DNA of 64,000 bases from JABAAI01 sp965242745 (GCA_965242745.1 CBDETG010000096.1:86625-150624), one strand, 5' to 3'. Shown: positions 35,931-45,693, counted from the first letter of the stretch. Notes: generated by a model not told the origin, from the sequence alone. Translations and numbers: made by a program.

Positions 35931-37991
35931 TCATTTTTCTTCGTTGGATGTCCTGGGGGCAATTCTTTTAATATAATCACTCATGGAGCGGCTGCGTTTG
36001 ATCGCTTGTTCCATGCGTCCAAATTGTCTTTGGAGATTTTCTTCCTTACGTTCCAACATAGCCTCCCGGCGATAGACATCGTCCTTATTCGATGCGATTT
36101 TGTCTTTGAGAAGCTGGATGCGCACGCTCAAAATTCCCCGATGGCTTTTGATATAAGGCTTAAGGAGCTTTTCCATTCTATAGGCAATCCCATGATCTAG
36201 TCCTTTGCCCCGCTTCGTATCCATAGCAAAAAGCCTGCGTACGCCTGCGGGATTTTCACTAAGGGCCTGCCCCAGTTTTGCCTCATCTATTTGGAGCAGG
36301 CCTGCCTGTATATCTTCCCATCTAGCGCCTATTTTGCCTGTGCTTATGCCGATTTGAGCAAGAACACGAAAATCGCCCTTGCTCTGGGCAGGATAGGCGG
36401 AGGCAATGACTTTGTGACTCTGGGATTTCAGGCTGTGCGCCGTAGAATCTGCCGCAAAAATTCCGCCCCGCTCCTGCCTTGGCCTTTCGTTGCGCACAGA
36501 TATTTCTCTGCTCTCCGGACTACGCATATGTTTTCTTAGGTAAGAGAGCATGCTATTGTAAGATTTGACCCACTCCTTTAGCTTGCCTAGTATTTCATCT
36601 TCATCTACTTGTACCGCTACTTGCAGAGGCTTGGCGCTGGGCGCCTTTAAATTGATAACTGCGCCTGGGATAAGGTTTTTGAGCCCTTCGTTTGTACTTC
36701 TGAGGAGAGGCACCCCGTCTACTTGCAGGCGGGCATCTTGGGGCGCCTGCAATTCTTTTACTGGACGCAATCTGGAGGCTGCCTCAAAATAAGGAGGAGA
36801 CAATTCCAATGCTCCATTCGAACGAATCTCTATGGCTTTGAGAACTGCGCCCTTAGCTATCTTTCTCTTTTCTAAGGGCAGCCTCCACTTCTGAGTTTTA
36901 CCCGCCTGCAGGCTTTGCTTAAAAGTAAGGCTTTTCTTTAAGCCATTTTCCTCATAGATGAGAGTTGCCTGGACAATGCGCCGGCTATAAGGCCTGCCCG
37001 GCTGAGGAGAGTTTTGCGCCGCTGCCTCCTGAAACTGCGTGCGCGTACGAATGATGTTTTTACCTTCTAAGACTATGTCTTCTACCTGCGTTGAGATTTG
37101 GGGACCTACTTCTATGCTTTCCCGCCTGCCTTTGGGTTTTGCCTCAGGCCTTGCTTTTGCCTTTGTATTAGCAGCTTCCCTTTTTACGCGTATATCCATT
37201 ACAAGATCGCCTTCCCTAAAAACATGCCGCATAGGGAAGATGAAGGTCTTTCGTAAGTAAAGATTCTCTTGCTGCTTGTTTTTGCTGCCTTGATCAGCTT
37301 GGCTGAGAGCCGGGGGACCTGCGCCTTGTTTTGCGCGCTCATGAATCCTATTCTGCCAGTCTACTTGTATCTGTTTGTCTTTCTTGACTAAAAGCCCAGC
37401 CTGCGCCAAAATCCCATCAGGGTCTTCAAAGGACAAGGCTCCCCTCAGACCACTTTTGTGCGCGCGCAGCTTGATAAGACTTCTTTGCTCGTCTACCTGC
37501 AGGCTTTCTGCCTCTACCAGCTTGCTTGCCTGCGCATTGAGGAAATTGGCGAGCTCCTCCAGCTTACCGCCGGGGAATTCCAGTTTCTGTTTTGCGTCTT
37601 GGTTTTGTATAACAAAGGCGCCCTTGGCAAGCTCTTTGCGCTTGGGGATGGCTTCGGAGAGAAGCTCATGTTTGGCTGCAAGCCTTTCAATAAAAATGTT
37701 TTTCTGCGCTGTCTTTGCGCCATATATGGCCTCGCCGTCCAAAGCCAGAGGATCGCTTGAGATAAGCCTGCGCTTGAGAAAGGGTGAGCCTACGGCATGA
37801 AGCTCGCGGCTTTTTTCTGACAAGTCCTTTACGTGCTTTACTAATGCCTCCCAAATCGCAATTTCAGACTTATACCTGCGATTATCCCTTTCCAGGCGGC
37901 GCAAAGGAAGGCTTTCGACTTCCATAAGCTTCTGTATGGTTTCTTGAGTGTTGACCCCAGAACCCAGGTCTATGAAGGGCGGCGCAGGCAT
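35931..37991 (-). CDS. fliD: Flagellar filament cap / hook-associated protein 2
   Basis: FliD caps the filament tip. I start at MPAPPFIDLGSGVNTQETIQ (ATG 37991), the conserved N-terminal entry. The open frame extends upstream but overlaps the promoter region of the divergent gene. About 686 residues. The order is an N-terminal FliD_N domain (DLGSGVNTQETIQKLMEVES, LRRLERDNRRYKSEI), a long variable middle with low-complexity basic stretches, and a FliD_C domain (INLKAPSAKPLQVAVQVDED, LKEWVKSYNSMLSYLRKHMR, ALSENPAGVRRLFAMD, GIAYRMEKLLKPYI). The end has coiled-coil helices (LERKEENLQRQFGRMEQAI). Confidence 0.92.
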   Translation of the reverse strand: MPAPPFIDLGSGVNTQETIQKLMEVESLPLRRLERDNRRYKSEIAIWEALVKHVKDLSEKSRELHAVGSPFLKRRLISSDPLALDGEAIYGAKTAQKNIFIERLAAKHELLSEAIPKRKELAKGAFVIQNQDAKQKLEFPGGKLEELANFLNAQASKLVEAESLQVDEQRSLIKLRAHKSGLRGALSFEDPDGILAQAGLLVKKDKQIQVDWQNRIHERAKQGAGPPALSQADQGSKNKQQENLYLRKTFIFPMRHVFREGDLVMDIRVKREAANTKAKARPEAKPKGRRESIEVGPQISTQVEDIVLEGKNIIRTRTQFQEAAAQNSPQPGRPYSRRIVQATLIYEENGLKKSLTFKQSLQAGKTQKWRLPLEKRKIAKGAVLKAIEIRSNGALELSPPYFEAASRLRPVKELQAPQDARLQVDGVPLLRSTNEGLKNLIPGAVINLKAPSAKPLQVAVQVDEDEILGKLKEWVKSYNSMLSYLRKHMRSPESREISVRNERPRQERGGIFAADSTAHSLKSQSHKVIASAYPAQSKGDFRVLAQIGISTGKIGARWEDIQAGLLQIDEAKLGQALSENPAGVRRLFAMDTKRGKGLDHGIAYRMEKLLKPYIKSHRGILSVRIQLLKDKIASNKDDVYRREAMLERKEENLQRQFGRMEQAIKRSRSMSDYIKRIAPRTSNEEK

Positions 37992-38057
37992 GTCTAAGAA
38001 TACAATCGGGCAAATAAAAAAAAGCTTGAGTAAGGGAAAATCTCCGATTCTGTGATT

Positions 38058-38906
38058 ATGCCTTGTATCAGGAGCTTCGCCGCTTATATTTTCGGCTGCC
38101 TGCTGCCTATATGCCTGGCTATGGCAGGCATCGGCGCAGCGCCAGCTCCCGGGCGCTTTTTGGAAGACCCCTACTATCCCCAGCAAATACAGGGAGCGCT
38201 GCGCCTGCATTATTACTATGACCGGAGCGGGCGCTGGGTGAAATTCTCAGATTGGATCCCTTTTTTGCAGGGGAAATTTGTGCTGCGCCATTTGGAAGAT
38301 TTCTACGAGCTCTATGGCCTTCCGCTCTCCTATGACACCTCTGCGCTCAAGGAGAACATTTATCTTTTACTGCAGGCCCTTGCGCACAAATTTCGCCATC
38401 CAAGCCGGGCTTTGTGCGCCATAGAAAATTCTGATTCTTACCATAAATATCGTCTTATGATGTTTATGCAAATTCATGTATTGCTGATGCGCATGTTTTT
38501 ACGTCTAGGCTCTTTCTATGAGCCTGGGAAGCTGCATTTTTACCAGATGGATTTTGCTGATTCTCTGGAAAACTCTTTGCAAACAGCTCATAGATATTAC
38601 GAGCAGGCCCTGCCTTTATGGAAAAGAGCGCAGAACTATGCGCAACTAAGTGGAGCATATCCCTTCACTTTAGATTTGAGCACGATAGAGAGCACAGCCT
38701 TTCAGATCCAAAAAGGGAAACTGGATTATGGGAGGATCATAGAAAGACATTTAGAACGCGTGAGAAAGAAATTGGCCCGCACCAAGGCCTTTTTGGATAA
38801 AGAAGGCCGCCCTAGACCTGTCAAAAAACTTATGCAAAGCGATATAGAAGCTCTCTATAAGCAAGACATGCAAGCATGGCCCTTGGAGCCGCCTTCTTTG
38901 CGCTAA
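38058..38906 (+). CDS. Exported protein, unknown
   Basis: A 282-residue protein with an N-terminal signal peptide (about residues 5-27, FAAYIFGCLLPICLAMAGIG). The mature part is helical and rich in Tyr, Arg and His (FLEDPYYPQQIQGALRLHYY, LRHLEDFYELYGLPLSYD, HRYYEQALPLWKRAQNYAQ). The last segment resembles a TPR-like helix pair. No family recognised. The gene is divergent from fliD with only 66 bp between the starts, so the two may share a control region. The GTG at 38052 is an alternative start. Confidence 0.65.
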   Translation: MPCIRSFAAYIFGCLLPICLAMAGIGAAPAPGRFLEDPYYPQQIQGALRLHYYYDRSGRWVKFSDWIPFLQGKFVLRHLEDFYELYGLPLSYDTSALKENIYLLLQALAHKFRHPSRALCAIENSDSYHKYRLMMFMQIHVLLMRMFLRLGSFYEPGKLHFYQMDFADSLENSLQTAHRYYEQALPLWKRAQNYAQLSGAYPFTLDLSTIESTAFQIQKGKLDYGRIIERHLERVRKKLARTKAFLDKEGRPRPVKKLMQSDIEALYKQDMQAWPLEPPSLR

Positions 38907-39105
38907 GGCGCTTTGCAGGATGAGTAGGCTGGCAAAAGCATGCGCTTTGCGGCTTCGGCCCTCCTTGCGCTTTGTAGCTGCTTCTTTTTACTGCTGAGGC
39001 TCAATTTTACACTCTCCTGATACCGATATATTACATAAATAAGAGTCGATGCCCGCGTTTTTTGCTTGCTTTCAAGGATTGCGCTTAATATATATGAGAG
39101 GCTTC
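38907..39105. other. Short intergenic interval
   Basis: About 200 bp with no gene. It probably contains the promoter of the HEAT-repeat gene. Confidence 0.4.
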
Positions 39106-40293
39106 ATGATGAAAAAAGTTAGTGTTTTTAGAATCTTTTTGGGAATCTCTTTTGCCTTTCCCCTTAAAGTATTTCTCGGAGTATTTCTCGGAGTATTTCT
39201 CGTTTTTGCTTCGTTTTCTTCTCTTGCGTTTTCTTCTCTATGGGGGGATTCTCAGGCAGATCCAATATGGGAGAAAGTTTATCAGCAGGCTTTGGTTGAC
39301 CTGCAGTTTGCTAACGCTGTTCGTAAAGCGCAGGCGGCCTATATTTTAGGAGGCCAGTCTAATCCTCGTTTTGTCCGCCCCTTGTTACGAGAATTGCTGC
39401 ACCAGCTGGGCCCCGATGTGGCAAAGGGAACGGGCAATGATCCTTATGTAAAATCTGTCATTGCGGGGGCCTTAGCGAAAATAGGACATCCCTTCGCTGT
39501 GCCAGGACTAAAAAAAGCGCTGCAGCAGACCATTACTTTAGCCAGGAAGGACATTGAAGAAAGGAAGGAGTACGCTATGCGGGCACGAGCGCAGGCCAAG
39601 CAGGTCCAAGAGCAAAGAAAAAGCGAAAGTCCTCTTTTACAATCGCCCACCTATCTTCTGATAACGCCAGCACGGCCGGGTCCTTACCAGGCTGCTGCAA
39701 AAAGCCCTGCCTTTTACTACAATGCGGATCAATACTGGAGCGTCGCAGATGATTTCAAAAATAACAGCAGTGGAGCAAATCCCTTATACGAAATGGACAA
39801 AATACGCATGGAAGGGGCCAATTATTGGAATCTGCTTCGTTCCATTTTCCAAGCCCTGGGTTCCATAGGCAATGAAAGCGCCTTGGAAGTAATAGCGCCT
39901 TATCTGAATCCCACGCTTTACAGACCTATTGTGCGCGTCTATGCCAGCATGTCTTTGAGTCTCATTGCTACTCCTCAAACTGTGGAGATTCTTTTGCAGC
40001 GCTTTGATGCTGAGAAGGCAGCGGAGGTGCGCTTAGCTATGGCCTATGCCGTATTACGCGCTGATAAAACCAGAAGCAAAATGTATTTTACTTTGACTTC
40101 TTATTTACAAAGTGATCTTGTCCCTCTTCGTCTCGATGCAGCTTACGCCTTTCGCAATCTTTCTATGGGCGAGTCTCTAGAAAGCTTAAAGGCTGCATAT
40201 ATAATAGAAGATGATGCGCGTGTGCTTGCTGTGCTCAAAGCCGCTATTCATAATGCGGAGGAAAATACGATTGTGCCCTTAAATCTAAGGTAA
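39106..40293 (+). CDS. Exported HEAT-repeat protein
   Basis: About 395 residues from MMKKVSVFRIF, with GAGAGG upstream. The signal peptide is unusual in that a 15-bp unit repeats (VFLG, VFLG, VFLV), making an extra-long hydrophobic core. The mature protein has HEAT/PBS-lyase-type repeats at about residues 60-150 (VRKAQAAYILGGQSNPRFVR, YVKSVIAGALAKIGHPFAVP) and 245-390 (LGSIGNESALEVIAPYL, RVYASMSLSLIATPQ, LRLDAAYAFRNLSMG). These repeats bind other proteins. The role is unknown. Confidence 0.8.
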   Translation: MMKKVSVFRIFLGISFAFPLKVFLGVFLGVFLVFASFSSLAFSSLWGDSQADPIWEKVYQQALVDLQFANAVRKAQAAYILGGQSNPRFVRPLLRELLHQLGPDVAKGTGNDPYVKSVIAGALAKIGHPFAVPGLKKALQQTITLARKDIEERKEYAMRARAQAKQVQEQRKSESPLLQSPTYLLITPARPGPYQAAAKSPAFYYNADQYWSVADDFKNNSSGANPLYEMDKIRMEGANYWNLLRSIFQALGSIGNESALEVIAPYLNPTLYRPIVRVYASMSLSLIATPQTVEILLQRFDAEKAAEVRLAMAYAVLRADKTRSKMYFTLTSYLQSDLVPLRLDAAYAFRNLSMGESLESLKAAYIIEDDARVLAVLKAAIHNAEENTIVPLNLR

Positions 40294-40456
40294 GGCATAC
40301 TTGATAACAAAGATAGAAACTGCGCAGCTTGAAGCGTCTTATATCAGCGGCGGGCAGGGCAAAGCAAGATTGCAAGCTCCAAGGTCTTTTCCTTAGACTG
40401 CTTTTTACAAATACGAAAGGGAACTGTGCGCAAGGCCTGTGCTGATTGCATGAAGA

Positions 40457-41992
40457 ATGGAAAGAGCTTCCCAAGTCAAAAAAAAATCTCTCCGACTGCA
40501 AATAGGCGCCTTTTATACCGTCCTCGCTCTCGTAAACATTACGTTTTTTTCCGCCATGATTCTGGAAAATCAGACAGATTTGCTTTTGATCAATTTCAAA
40601 TACCAGTCTGAGGACCTTGCCAAGACCATTCTAGAAAATCTCTCTGACATACGCCTAAGCCGCCAAAAAGACAAAAATTACCAGCGCCTGCAAAAGAGCC
40701 TGGCAGGCTACGACTTACGCTCCTTTACGATTTTCAGCGCTAAGGATAGAGAAGTCTGGCATCATTACCCAAGCCAAGAAGAAAAGACATATAGTCTGCC
40801 AAAAGGTACGAGTAAAAAAATATCTGACTTTCAGAGTCAGGAGGCCTTGTTCCGCGCGCGCTACCTCATAGAATTAGATGAGAAAGATTTTTCCTTAGAC
40901 TTGCTTTTACCTATAGGCAGTATTACAAAAAACTCCTTATTTCTCTTAGGGCGCTTGAATGTACGAACAGTGCAGGATCGTCTTTATGCCATTTACTACC
41001 AAGTTGCGGGGGCTGTAATATGGGGCGTGATCTTCCATCTCCTTTTTGCGCTCTTTATATTCCGCGTGATCTTTCACCGCGTGTCTATACTCAAAGAAGC
41101 CAGCGAGCAAGTAGAAAAGGGAGACCTGAGCGCCCGGGCAGATTGGCAAAAAAGCAAAAAGAAGGGCTATGATGAATTGGATTTCTTAGGGCAGTCCTTT
41201 AATACAATGGCAAACTCTATACAAGAAAAGATAGAAACGATTTCTGAACTAAACACGCAAATACATCAGGAGCTTATGATAGGCAAGGAAGTACAAGAGC
41301 TCTTCCTTACTCCCTCCAAATTGATCAAGGTCCTGAAGCCGGCTTTGTTTTACAGGCCTCTTAGAGAAGTCAGTGGAGATATATACCGCTATTTTCGTTT
41401 CAAGGGCGGCTATTATGGCGTCTTTTTTGCTGACGCCTCAGGTCATGGCGTATCTGCCGCCCTGATTACGGTGATCACCCTGCTTTCTTTGCAGGAAGTA
41501 ATCGTAAAACGCGTCTCTCCTATGGAGCTTATGACGCAGCTCAATACCATCATGGCAGAGCGCCTTGACACCAGTTATTATGCTACTGCGGTATTCCTGC
41601 TCTTTGATCCCAAAGGCCCCGTATATATTACCAATTCCGGTCATAATACGGTGTTTTTATGGAAGTACAGCAATAAAGAAGACACGGCAGAAATGGAAAG
41701 AATATCGGTCAAATCGCATGGCCCCCCTCTGGGTCTCATGGAAGGCATCGAATATCCACTGAAAAAATATTCTATTTGCAAAGGAGACAAAATATTTGTA
41801 TATTCAGACGGGCTGGTAGAGACGGAAAACAAAAAGCGCGAGAAATTTGGCTTGGAACGTATACTTGCTTGTTTGGAGAGCCGCTTAGAAGAAGATAATG
41901 ACAGCCTGCGAGACAAGCTGGTGGCAGAATTTGAAAAATTCGCGCATTTTTACAATGATGATGTCAGCTTCCTTTTTATAGAGAGGCCTTAA
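40457..41992 (+). CDS. Membrane-bound PP2C (SpoIIE/RsbU-type) phosphatase with HAMP domain
   Basis: The 511-residue protein has TM1 (about residues 17-37), an extracytoplasmic sensor region, TM2 (about 178-202), a HAMP domain (about 203-260, VEKGDLSARADWQKSKKKGY, DELDFLGQSFNTMA) and a C-terminal SpoIIE-type phosphatase (about 300-511). Phosphatase motifs are EVSGDIYRYF, GVFFADASGHGVSAALI, NSGHNTVF, GPPLGLMEG and KIFVYSDGLVETEN, with the metal-binding Asp residues present. Such enzymes dephosphorylate STAS-domain anti-sigma antagonists in partner switching. A HATPase and a STAS protein follow at 44.6 and 45.4 kb. Confidence 0.92.
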   Translation: MERASQVKKKSLRLQIGAFYTVLALVNITFFSAMILENQTDLLLINFKYQSEDLAKTILENLSDIRLSRQKDKNYQRLQKSLAGYDLRSFTIFSAKDREVWHHYPSQEEKTYSLPKGTSKKISDFQSQEALFRARYLIELDEKDFSLDLLLPIGSITKNSLFLLGRLNVRTVQDRLYAIYYQVAGAVIWGVIFHLLFALFIFRVIFHRVSILKEASEQVEKGDLSARADWQKSKKKGYDELDFLGQSFNTMANSIQEKIETISELNTQIHQELMIGKEVQELFLTPSKLIKVLKPALFYRPLREVSGDIYRYFRFKGGYYGVFFADASGHGVSAALITVITLLSLQEVIVKRVSPMELMTQLNTIMAERLDTSYYATAVFLLFDPKGPVYITNSGHNTVFLWKYSNKEDTAEMERISVKSHGPPLGLMEGIEYPLKKYSICKGDKIFVYSDGLVETENKKREKFGLERILACLESRLEEDNDSLRDKLVAEFEKFAHFYNDDVSFLFIERP

Positions 41993-41993
41993 A

Positions 41994-43541
41994 ATGGGTA
42001 AAGCTTCTTTTATACTGATTAGCTTGTGCATTGCTTTACTGCTCATCACTCAGTCCATAGTGCAGGGGAAGCTCTACCAGCTTAGGCTTTCTGTATCGCA
42101 GGAAAGGCTGATGAACTTTGAGCTTTCCTCGCGGGTGCTCAGGGCGCGCCTGCGTCAGATTTTTGAAAATCCTGATAACTATAAAGCAGAGATACAACGC
42201 AACCTTATTGAATCAGCAGTACTGAATAATGCTGACGCCAGCGCTGAGCTGAATATATCTTTCCTTGCGCAGCTTGGGCTTGCCGTGTCCAATTCTGTGC
42301 GTTTGATGTCCCTCAAGCCAATATTACGCCTGCAGCAAAACCGCGCCATTCTTCTTCTTGGGAAATATGCTTTTTTTATGGAACGTAACAGGCACTTCAC
42401 TGTGGCTGTTGAGAAATATACGGAAATTATAGAGAGATCGCAGGGTGAAAAAACGGATATTGTAGGCTTTTCCTTGCTGCATAAGGGCTACTGCCTTTTG
42501 ATCTTGGGACAGTACAAAGAAGCCGCATCCATTTTAGAGCAAGTTCGAGATGATTATCCGGGAACGCATTATGGGCAGGCAGGCGTCCTTTTACTCAGCC
42601 TGCTGAGTGAAAGGCAGGCGCTGCTAAACAGCATCCAAAGCAAGAAGCTAAGCAGGATAGAAAAGGCACGGCGTTACTATAAGTCCGGCCTTTATCAGAA
42701 TGCCTGCAGTCTCTTCCAGCTTATCACTCACAGCTCCGCGCAGGATCGCTACCGCTACGGCCGCTGTAATGAAGAGATAGGGAAACGCAAAAAGGCAATA
42801 CGCATTTACGAGAGCTTGATCAAAGATACAAGCCATATCCAGACTGCCAAACTTGCAAACAGGCGCCTTCTTTTTTTAGGTTATTTGTACAATGCCGGTG
42901 AAAGTGTGGCGAAAAAAGCGCAAAAGAATGCTCTGCTGCTAAAAGACCAGAACTTCCTCAAAGACATTAAGACAGCAAAAAAAAAGCAGCATAAGGCTGT
43001 CGTCATTGAAGAAATAACAGATTCCCTAAAAAAGCAGGCAGTGCAGCTGGAAGGATTCCAAGTGCAGCAAGACAGCGACATAGAGCAGGAGTTTCTGAAA
43101 AAACTTGGCCGGGAACTCACGCAAAATACTGTCCTTGCGCCAAACTTGAAAACAATACTGCTTGCAAAACAAAAGGCATCTTCTTCTGAAGACGCCGGTA
43201 AGCAAGTCCTGCTCCCAAGCTATATACAAGTGCAATTAAAAGATGGACGCCTGCTTCGAGCGCAAAGTCTCCTTTTACAGGAGGATCATTTCCTTCTAAA
43301 GAAAAGGCGCCTCCCCCTGCGTACTTATGTAGCCGTCTCATTACTAGAGCGTTTGGAGAGCAAAAGACCTAAGTCTTCTGGCTTGGCAAAGCCTATCAAA
43401 GCTGACTTTATGCAAATATATGTACAGGGGGGGGAAAGACTCCAAAGCCGTATTGTACGTTTTTTTCCAGAAGAGCAGCTTTGGAAAGTAGGGCCGAGGT
43501 CCTATGCCCTAGAAGAATTAAAAGAGATTCGCATACCCTAA
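41994..43541 (+). CDS. TPR-type envelope protein
   Basis: A 515-residue protein with an N-terminal membrane anchor (about residues 5-23, FILISLCIALLLITQSIV). TPR-like helices lie at about 115-300 (LHKGYCLLILGQYKEAASIL, ARRYYKSGLYQNACSLFQLI, GKRKKAIRIYESLIK). A Lys/Gln-rich region follows, and the C-terminal 110 residues hold two short beta-rich repeats (VQLKDGRLLRAQSLLL and YVQGGERLQSRIVRFF). The latter resemble the Sm-like segment in the next gene. It starts 1 bp after the phosphatase stop, so the two are co-transcribed. Function unknown. Confidence 0.75.
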   Translation: MGKASFILISLCIALLLITQSIVQGKLYQLRLSVSQERLMNFELSSRVLRARLRQIFENPDNYKAEIQRNLIESAVLNNADASAELNISFLAQLGLAVSNSVRLMSLKPILRLQQNRAILLLGKYAFFMERNRHFTVAVEKYTEIIERSQGEKTDIVGFSLLHKGYCLLILGQYKEAASILEQVRDDYPGTHYGQAGVLLLSLLSERQALLNSIQSKKLSRIEKARRYYKSGLYQNACSLFQLITHSSAQDRYRYGRCNEEIGKRKKAIRIYESLIKDTSHIQTAKLANRRLLFLGYLYNAGESVAKKAQKNALLLKDQNFLKDIKTAKKKQHKAVVIEEITDSLKKQAVQLEGFQVQQDSDIEQEFLKKLGRELTQNTVLAPNLKTILLAKQKASSSEDAGKQVLLPSYIQVQLKDGRLLRAQSLLLQEDHFLLKKRRLPLRTYVAVSLLERLESKRPKSSGLAKPIKADFMQIYVQGGERLQSRIVRFFPEEQLWKVGPRSYALEELKEIRIP

Positions 43542-43572
43542 AAGACAGAATGTTGTAGGAATAGAACAGAAG

Positions 43573-44634
43573 ATGAAAGTTTCTCGTCTATATTATCTGC
43601 AAAGGCGCCTGCGCTGCTGCCTTTTTTGCCTGCTCCCACTTTTGCTGTGCTTCCCTCTCACGGCAGACATAATAACATTACACAATGGGCGTGAGCTTGA
43701 AGGACGCGTGATCAAAGAAAACAGGGCTTCCATCCTTTTCCGATTTCTAAACGGCACAAAGAGGAATGTTCCTATCAGGCGGGTAAAGGCAATACGTATA
43801 GGCTTTCTTGGCATACCCGGCTGTTATATGCTCAAGGAGAAGGTAAATGACAGGGGAAAGGAAATCTGCAATGTAAAGCTTATTGAAAGAGATCATCATG
43901 CTATAGGGATAGCGGAGGGGAAGCATTTTTTTCGCAGGAGGAGCATAAGCACGCAGGAGTTGCGCTCCGTCCAGCTGCATCTTAGGGCTCCCTTTTATTA
44001 CGCAAGTTTGCTAGACTATTTCCTTGAACAAGGCGATCACGTAATACTGAAGAGCAAAAAAAAAACATGGCGGGGGCATATAGAGCAAAAAACAAAAAAC
44101 TACATCTTTTTAAGAAAGGATGACTCTATTGCCAAAATATCTAAGAAAGCCCTGCAAAAACTGACCATAAACTTTGGCACAGAACAGGAAGAAGGCCTCT
44201 GGCATGCCTTATCTTATACTTTACCCGGTTTGCATCAATACAAACAAAGCAAACATTGGAAAGGTACTTTCTTGACTTTTGGCAGCGCTGCATGTTTAGT
44301 GGGTCTTACTTGGGAATACCTACAAGCCCTGCAGGCTAGCAGAAGTATCCGCGAAGATCAAAGCAATTATGAGGAACGGCTAGCAACATTTGAAAAACAC
44401 CAAAGCAGACAGCGCTATTACGTTTATGGTCTTATTGCCTTTTATTCTTGGCATGTGCTGGATAGCATATTTAGGGGAGGCAAGAAAGCTGTCCATGCGC
44501 CTTTTGTGGAGAAGCAGCCTCTAAGAACAGGGGCTTTGCAATGGCATATGGCTTTACAACCTAGCCCAGGAAGGCCTCATTTCCACTCATATCATACATG
44601 GCAGGCCTCTGTTCAGATAGGCAGAGCATTTTAA
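43573..44634 (+). CDS. Exported/membrane protein with Sm-like segment, DUF5683-like
   Basis: A 353-residue protein with a signal peptide (about residues 14-32, CCLFCLLPLLLCFPLTA). Two Sm-like beta stretches follow (DIITLHNGRELEGRVIKENR, VPIRRVKAIRI; and DHVILKSKKKTWRGHIEQK). The C-terminal half has hydrophobic segments (LHQYKQSKHWKGTFLTFGSA, YYVYGLIAFYSWHVLDSIF) in the style of DUF5683. It is the third gene of the operon led by the phosphatase, 31 bp after the TPR gene. Function unknown. Confidence 0.7.
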   Translation: MKVSRLYYLQRRLRCCLFCLLPLLLCFPLTADIITLHNGRELEGRVIKENRASILFRFLNGTKRNVPIRRVKAIRIGFLGIPGCYMLKEKVNDRGKEICNVKLIERDHHAIGIAEGKHFFRRRSISTQELRSVQLHLRAPFYYASLLDYFLEQGDHVILKSKKKTWRGHIEQKTKNYIFLRKDDSIAKISKKALQKLTINFGTEQEEGLWHALSYTLPGLHQYKQSKHWKGTFLTFGSAACLVGLTWEYLQALQASRSIREDQSNYEERLATFEKHQSRQRYYVYGLIAFYSWHVLDSIFRGGKKAVHAPFVEKQPLRTGALQWHMALQPSPGRPHFHSYHTWQASVQIGRAF

Positions 44635-44635
44635 C

Positions 44636-45217
44636 GTGATGAAGTACACCTTAAAGACATTGGACCAGGAAAAAATTACGTCTCTTTGTCAGGAATTTGG
44701 AAAGCGCGCAGAAAGAATGAATGTCGGTGATTTAAGCAGGAGTCTGCAGTATACTTTGAGAGAGCTGATTCATAACGCCTTGAAGGCCAACGCCAAGCGC
44801 ATTTTTGCTGCAAACAATACTCACATGAATCAGGCGGAACTTGTATATGCCTTTGCGCAGCAACTACAAAAGGACTTCGATGCCGTTTTTGCGAAATTAA
44901 AAGAAAAAAATTTAGAAGTAACTGTCGATTTTATAGAAAAAGACGATGCTGTTATCGTTATCGTGGAAAATAATGCGGATATGCTGCCGGAAGAACAATT
45001 GTATGTAAACAAGGTTTTGGAACAAGATACCAGCGCTAGAGGCTGCCAGGAAGATTACATCGCAATATTGGAAGGCAAGCGCAGAGAAGGTGGAGGGCTT
45101 GGCCTTCGTTCTATTCTCAAGATTTTAGACAGCCCCTCTTTAAGAAGGAGCTCTTTAAGTTATGATACAGGCAATTCGAAAACAAGTTTCAAGCTGGAAA
45201 TTAAAGCCGCCTCTTGA
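44636..45217 (+). CDS. HATPase-domain protein, possible anti-sigma or sensor kinase-like
   Basis: A 193-residue cytoplasmic protein with GHKL ATPase motifs: N-box RELIHNALKANAKRIFA (about residues 43-59) and G-box REGGGLGLRSIL (about 150-161), with DAVIVIVENNAD between them. No phospho-acceptor His domain is seen. In context (SpoIIE-type phosphatase upstream, STAS protein downstream) it could be the switch kinase of a partner-switching system. Its N- and G-boxes also resemble stand-alone sensor kinases, so the role is inferred. It starts 1 bp after the previous stop. Confidence 0.8.
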   Translation: MMKYTLKTLDQEKITSLCQEFGKRAERMNVGDLSRSLQYTLRELIHNALKANAKRIFAANNTHMNQAELVYAFAQQLQKDFDAVFAKLKEKNLEVTVDFIEKDDAVIVIVENNADMLPEEQLYVNKVLEQDTSARGCQEDYIAILEGKRREGGGLGLRSILKILDSPSLRRSSLSYDTGNSKTSFKLEIKAAS

Positions 45218-45369
45218 AAGGGCAGGCTGCTATGTTGGAGACTCTGCATGAAAAAGCGCCAAGGCCGCATCCAAAGACTTTGGCCGGCAGACAGGGCTTG
45301 CTTTATTTTTAGCGGGACTGCCTCTTAGCTTAAAAGCGCAGGCGCAAACAAAACAAGGAGGATAAGAAT

Positions 45370-45693
45370 ATGGAAGTAAGTATAAGAAAGACGGCTAAGA
45401 GTACGGTTCTTGCATTGCAAGGCTCCCTTGAACTTTCTAACGTAGGAAACTTAAAAAAACAAGTGCAGCCTTTCCTCGAGGATAGAAGCCTCAGGTCTTT
45501 AGTGATAGACTTGGAGCACCTTGATTATATGGATTCTTCAGGCATTGCTCTTATGGCCCATATTCGCAAGCATATGATCAAGAAAAATGGCAGACTTCGT
45601 CTCCTAAAGACGAATGAGGGCGTCCTGCAAGTTATGCGCCTTGCTGCTTTAGATCAGTTTTTTACGTTTATCGACACCGAAGAAGATATATAA
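45370..45693 (+). CDS. STAS-domain anti-sigma factor antagonist
   Basis: A 107-residue single STAS domain of the SpoIIAA/RsbV kind. Motifs are VLALQGSLELSNVGNLKKQV, LVIDLEHLDYMDSSGIALMA with the phosphorylatable Ser in MDSSGI (about residues 55-60), and GRLRLLKTNEGVLQVMRLA. AAGGAGG lies 10 bp before the ATG. It is the likely substrate of the phosphatase at 40.5 kb and the kinase at 44.6 kb. Confidence 0.93.
   Translation: MEVSIRKTAKSTVLALQGSLELSNVGNLKKQVQPFLEDRSLRSLVIDLEHLDYMDSSGIALMAHIRKHMIKKNGRLRLLKTNEGVLQVMRLAALDQFFTFIDTEEDI

Noticed and set aside
35619..36200. 193-codon plus-strand frame
   Set aside because: Antisense to fliD and its follower gene, whose products have clear features.
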